Assembly (NCBI GenBank): GCA_023407575.1 | Contig: JAEYLX010000051.1 | Location: 1-64,000, forward strand | Source: Bacillota bacterium | Lineage (GTDB): Bacteria > Bacillota > Clostridia > Lachnospirales > Lachnospiraceae | DNA length: 64,000 bases | Reading direction: 5' to 3' | Shown here: piece by piece, positions 61,276-64,000 of the stretch | Numbering within the stretch: position 1 is the stretch's first letter | Layout: the number at the start of each line of letters is the position of its first letter | Made by a program: the position numbers and the translations under genes | Notes under the pieces: generated by a model | What the model was told of the DNA's origin: nothing | Databases searched by the model: none | Seen by the model: the letters and a program-made list of their open reading frames with translations, nothing else

Positions 61276-62967
61276 TTATACCCCGTCTATATTATTCAGT
61301 ATCTCTAATAACCTCTTCGCTTCTTTTCGTATCTCATAGTCATTTTGCGTCTCAAGTACACGCTCAAAATTACTTAAAATATTCCCAAGATAGTTACGTA
61401 ACTCTCCTAACGCTTCCTCGTACATACGATTTCCACGTTCGAGCAGCAATTTATTCTCCATTTTATCACGAGGGTGAAGCTTTAACCCTTTTAAGGAAGT
61501 CAATTGCCGGTCAATTTCATCCATTGTGAGTTCACCAGGATTTTGTTGTATGATAATGCGTTTCGTTATTCCTGTGGAGCATATGGTAGCTTCTACCTCC
61601 AGAATCCCATTAATATCATACGTGAACCTTACATCCACCATTTCTACTCCTGCATCGTGTTTTGGAATCTTTACTACCATTTCTCCAAGCTTTAAATTAC
61701 TGTCGGTCAAGCGACTTTCACCTTGAAATATTTTAAAGTTAAGGGCACTTTGATTATCCTGCACAGTTTGAAACCTTTCAACTCTACTAACGGGAATAGT
61801 TGTATTACGTTCAATAATTGGACAAAAATGTCCTGCTGTCATTTCCGCTAGTTTATCTACTTTTACAGTTTCAACCCCCAGAGAAAAGGGGCATACATCC
61901 GTTAGTACAATTTCCTTTAGAGCCTCCTTGCGTTCCTTCATAGCTGCCTGAATCGCAGCTCCTAACGCTACTGTTTCATCTGGATTAATATTTACATAGG
62001 GTAGTTTACCAAACATTTTGCTAACATAATTGCGTATATAAGGTGATCTGGTCGCACCACCAATTAATATAACATTATCAAGATTCTCCTTTGAAAAAGA
62101 GGTATCACGCATTGCTCTTTCAATTGGTCTAAGAAAACGATTTAACAGGGGCATACACAGCACTTCATATTCCGCTGGACTTACCTCAAGTTCCAGCTCT
62201 TTTTCATGATATACCATATGTAGGCGTGCAGCTTTCTTTTGGGACAGGGCATATTTTTCCTGCTCAGCTTGTTTATAAAAAATAGATTGTTCCTCCAAGG
62301 TAAGATTTTGAAGTGACAATCCTTTCTTATCCATAAAATACGTAATTAACACGTTTGTAAAATCTTCACCGCCCAAATAATTATCTCCTGCAATCGCATG
62401 TACTTCCATTATACCATCAAACATTTCAAGAATTGATACATCAAAGGTGCCGCCACCAAGATCCAGTACCATGAATTTGCTCTCTTGTTCAGGGTCAGCC
62501 AAGCCAAATGCAATAGCTGCCGCTGTTGGTTCGTTAATGAGTCGCTCAACTATAAAGCCTGCCAACTCTGCTGCTTTTTTGGTGGCATTGCGCTGCTTAT
62601 CATTAAAATATGCCGGCACGCTGATAACAGCCCTTGTAACCTCTTTCCCTAAATAAACTTCTGCATCCTCTTTTAATGATTTTAGGACATAGGCAGATAA
62701 TTCCTCCGGTCGAAAGCTATGCTCACCAAGTTGATAAATTTTATCTGTTCCCATCATACGTTTAAAACAGGAGACCGTACGCTCCGGCTTAGTAATTAGT
62801 CGCTCCTTTGCCACTTCTCCGACTAATACCTCATTATTTTCATCAATGCTTATCACAGAAGGAGTTAAGTTTTTACCAAATACATTGGGTATAATTATTG
62901 GTCCATCCTCCTGCCATATAGATACCAAACTATTTGTAGTCCCAAGATCAATCCCTACTATATTCAT
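61276..62967 (-). CDS. hscC: Hsp70-family chaperone HscC
   Basis: A 563-residue Hsp70, short for DnaK (about 610-640), with full nucleotide-binding motifs (VGIDLGTTNSLVSIW, DLGGGTFDVSILE, GGATRSPYI) and a truncated C-terminal lid. Block-by-block it matches HscC better than DnaK: PNVFGKNLTPSVIS, LTDVCPFSLGVE, IIERNTTIPVSRVE. HscC chaperones are poorly understood; some inhibit sigma factors or work in stress. Its J-partner is the next gene. GAGGAG precedes the ATG. Confidence 0.88.
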   Translation of the reverse strand: MNIVGIDLGTTNSLVSIWQEDGPIIIPNVFGKNLTPSVISIDENNEVLVGEVAKERLITKPERTVSCFKRMMGTDKIYQLGEHSFRPEELSAYVLKSLKEDAEVYLGKEVTRAVISVPAYFNDKQRNATKKAAELAGFIVERLINEPTAAAIAFGLADPEQESKFMVLDLGGGTFDVSILEMFDGIMEVHAIAGDNYLGGEDFTNVLITYFMDKKGLSLQNLTLEEQSIFYKQAEQEKYALSQKKAARLHMVYHEKELELEVSPAEYEVLCMPLLNRFLRPIERAMRDTSFSKENLDNVILIGGATRSPYIRNYVSKMFGKLPYVNINPDETVALGAAIQAAMKERKEALKEIVLTDVCPFSLGVETVKVDKLAEMTAGHFCPIIERNTTIPVSRVERFQTVQDNQSALNFKIFQGESRLTDSNLKLGEMVVKIPKHDAGVEMVDVRFTYDINGILEVEATICSTGITKRIIIQQNPGELTMDEIDRQLTSLKGLKLHPRDKMENKLLLERGNRMYEEALGELRNYLGNILSNFERVLETQNDYEIRKEAKRLLEILNNIDGV

Positions 62968-63005
62968 CTTAACTCCTCACCATTTTATTTTACATTTTTA
63001 TCATT

Positions 63006-63034
63006 ATTTTACCATTTTTATTTATTTATCGCAA
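63006..63034 (-). promoter_or_regulatory. Promoter of hscC
   Basis: Minus strand -35 TTGCGA (63029-63034), 17-bp spacer, -10 TAAAAT (63006-63011). No CIRCE heat-shock operator was seen. Confidence 0.55.
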
Positions 63035-63105
63035 TAATCTTAAGCCATGCTTTAGGTTTAATCTTTTAACCCTTTTATAAATAATTCCGTTGAATTGTTT
63101 TTTAT

Positions 63106-63166
63106 TTGACTTTATTAAATATATGTGTTACATTTTTGTTAATACATATTTACAGTATTGTAACAC
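63106..63166 (+). promoter_or_regulatory. Promoter and operator of the PaaX-like gene
   Basis: -35 TTGACT (63106-63111), 17-bp spacer, extended -10 TGTTACATT (-10 at 63129-63134). A perfect 8-bp inverted repeat GTGTTACA (63125-63132) and TGTAACAC (63159-63166) overlaps the -10 and ends just before the ribosome binding site, with a smaller AATAC/GTATT dyad inside. This fits autorepression. Confidence 0.6.
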
Positions 63167-63179
63167 AAGGAGATAATCT

Positions 63180-63995
63180 ATGTTTAAGGATAAGTATCCA
63201 CTTAAAGTTAGTTCTGCCATCATAGCTCCTATTGCCCAAAAGTTTTATTTTGGTGACTCAATGGACTTGCCATTCCCAACCTTAAAAGGTATGTATCGTC
63301 TGGCAGAGTATTGTAATATTCCAAAAACTTCAGTAAGAGCCACAATATCAAGAATGTGTAAAGGTTGCGAAATCGAGGCCTTTTCCGATGAGCATGGGGT
63401 AATACGCTATCGAATGTCAAAGATGATGACATTAATTTCAGAGCAGGCCTCCCACTTCGGCAGAAGCAACGGCTTTACTTTGGCTGTGTTTAATTTTAAG
63501 AAAGAGAATGATAAGGAACGGTACCGCGTTCGAGAAATTCTAAGTTCCTTTGGCTTCAAGAAACTAGCGCAGAATGTATATTTAAATATAAGAGTCGATT
63601 CCAAACAAATTATTAAAGAATTTTCTAAATGGGACCTACAGAACAATGTATACCTGTTTGACTGCGATAATATTACAGACAGCTCTATGATAGACCGCAT
63701 ATCAAAGTTATGGGAATTAAATCATTGGAATGCTCGGTTGAATGAATTCTATCAGGATTTAAAGACATACTTTGATTTTGACAGCATAAGTGATGAGGAG
63801 ATTTACCATCGATATAGTTACGGATATAGTGCGTTTTTTGTATACTTCTATGAAAGACTTCCCGCTTTACCAGCTTACTTTTTTGAACAAGATAATGAAG
63901 ATAATGGGTTAAAAAAGGTATTGTCACTTATGGAAACCACCTTGTCACAGTATGCCGATAAGATATGCAGCTATTATAAAGTAATTAATAATTAG
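63180..63995 (+). CDS. PaaX-like transcriptional regulator
   Basis: A 271-residue regulator of the PaaX type: N-terminal winged helix (LAEYCNIPKTSVRATISRMCKGCEIEA), a middle domain with FTLAVFNFKKENDKERYRVREILSSFGFKKLAQNVYLNI, and the PaaX C-terminal helical domain. PaaX represses phenylacetate catabolism, but relatives control many other acids; the target here lies outside the window or is itself. The stop codon falls at the last bases of the window. AAGGAG precedes the ATG. An operator overlaps its promoter. Confidence 0.75.
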   Translation: MFKDKYPLKVSSAIIAPIAQKFYFGDSMDLPFPTLKGMYRLAEYCNIPKTSVRATISRMCKGCEIEAFSDEHGVIRYRMSKMMTLISEQASHFGRSNGFTLAVFNFKKENDKERYRVREILSSFGFKKLAQNVYLNIRVDSKQIIKEFSKWDLQNNVYLFDCDNITDSSMIDRISKLWELNHWNARLNEFYQDLKTYFDFDSISDEEIYHRYSYGYSAFFVYFYERLPALPAYFFEQDNEDNGLKKVLSLMETTLSQYADKICSYYKVINN

Positions 63996-64000
63996 TTAAC

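Overview
The window reads as chromosomal DNA of a low-GC, spore-forming Firmicute of the Clostridia, most likely Lachnospiraceae (a Lachnoclostridium phytofermentans-like, plant-polymer-associated bacterium). This is inferred from AT-rich sequence, strong GGAGG ribosome binding sites, occasional GTG/TTG starts, sporulation genes (yyaC, a spoIIQ-like gene with a sigma-F-type promoter), a DUF6472 gene, a flagellar-operon-type zinc protein, and a 2097-residue secreted protein ending in CBM2-like cellulose-binding modules. No species was confirmed by database search.

Layout. 1-380: promoter and structured leader of an rRNA operon on the minus strand; the 16S gene starts at the very edge of the window. 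500-8470: membrane and envelope genes (CvpA family, DUF5711, LysM), yyaC, the secDF pair, a flagellar-type zinc protein and DUF6472. 8.8-12.9 kb: small regulators, a CDP-alcohol phosphotransferase, an HTH-methyltransferase fusion, a lipoprotein and an unannotated 34-residue membrane peptide. 13.2-18.7 kb: an atypical transcarbamylase, recR, ybaB, dnaX and an HD-GYP protein with a pseudo-receiver domain; a 63-bp terminator-like repeat follows both the transcarbamylase and recR. 18.9-22.1 kb: M15 peptidase, niaR, spoIIQ-like, tRNA-Gly(CCC). 22.3-24.1 kb: AT-rich accessory DNA with a decayed gene and an unrecognised coiled-coil-like gene. 24.4-30.1 kb: a signal-less M23 peptidase, a lipoprotein, and a DUF3137-lemA pair. 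30.2-33.7 kb: mccA-mccB reverse transsulfuration genes with a LysR regulator. 33.9-42.4 kb: a cell-surface cluster (Big2/ricin/M23, LRR/Big2, Big2) around an HTH regulator and a second signal-less M23 peptidase. 42.6-44.9 kb: a BlaI/M56 sensor pair with two tandem operators. 44.9-46.4 kb: debris (response-regulator pseudogene, decayed tRNA), tRNA-Tyr, a 43-residue peptide gene and a small XRE regulator. 46.5-52.8 kb: the giant cellulose-binding surface protein. 53-63 kb: a decayed small gene, a zinc-ribbon propeller membrane protein, an XRE protein with APFLS repeats, a TldD/TldE pair, an HscC/DjlC-type chaperone pair, and finally a PaaX-like regulator with its own operator.

Most genes are on the minus strand. 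Working units supported by spacing are secD-secF, HD-GYP/dnaX/ybaB (with recR behind a terminator and its own promoter), DUF3137-lemA, mccB-mccA, blaI-M56, tldD-tldE and hscC-djl. There is no CRISPR array, insertion sequence, integrase or phage module. The less familiar content is the set of repeated structured terminators, degenerate paralogues (dead LytM, pseudo-receiver, divergent transcarbamylase), signal-less M23 enzymes and several very small genes.
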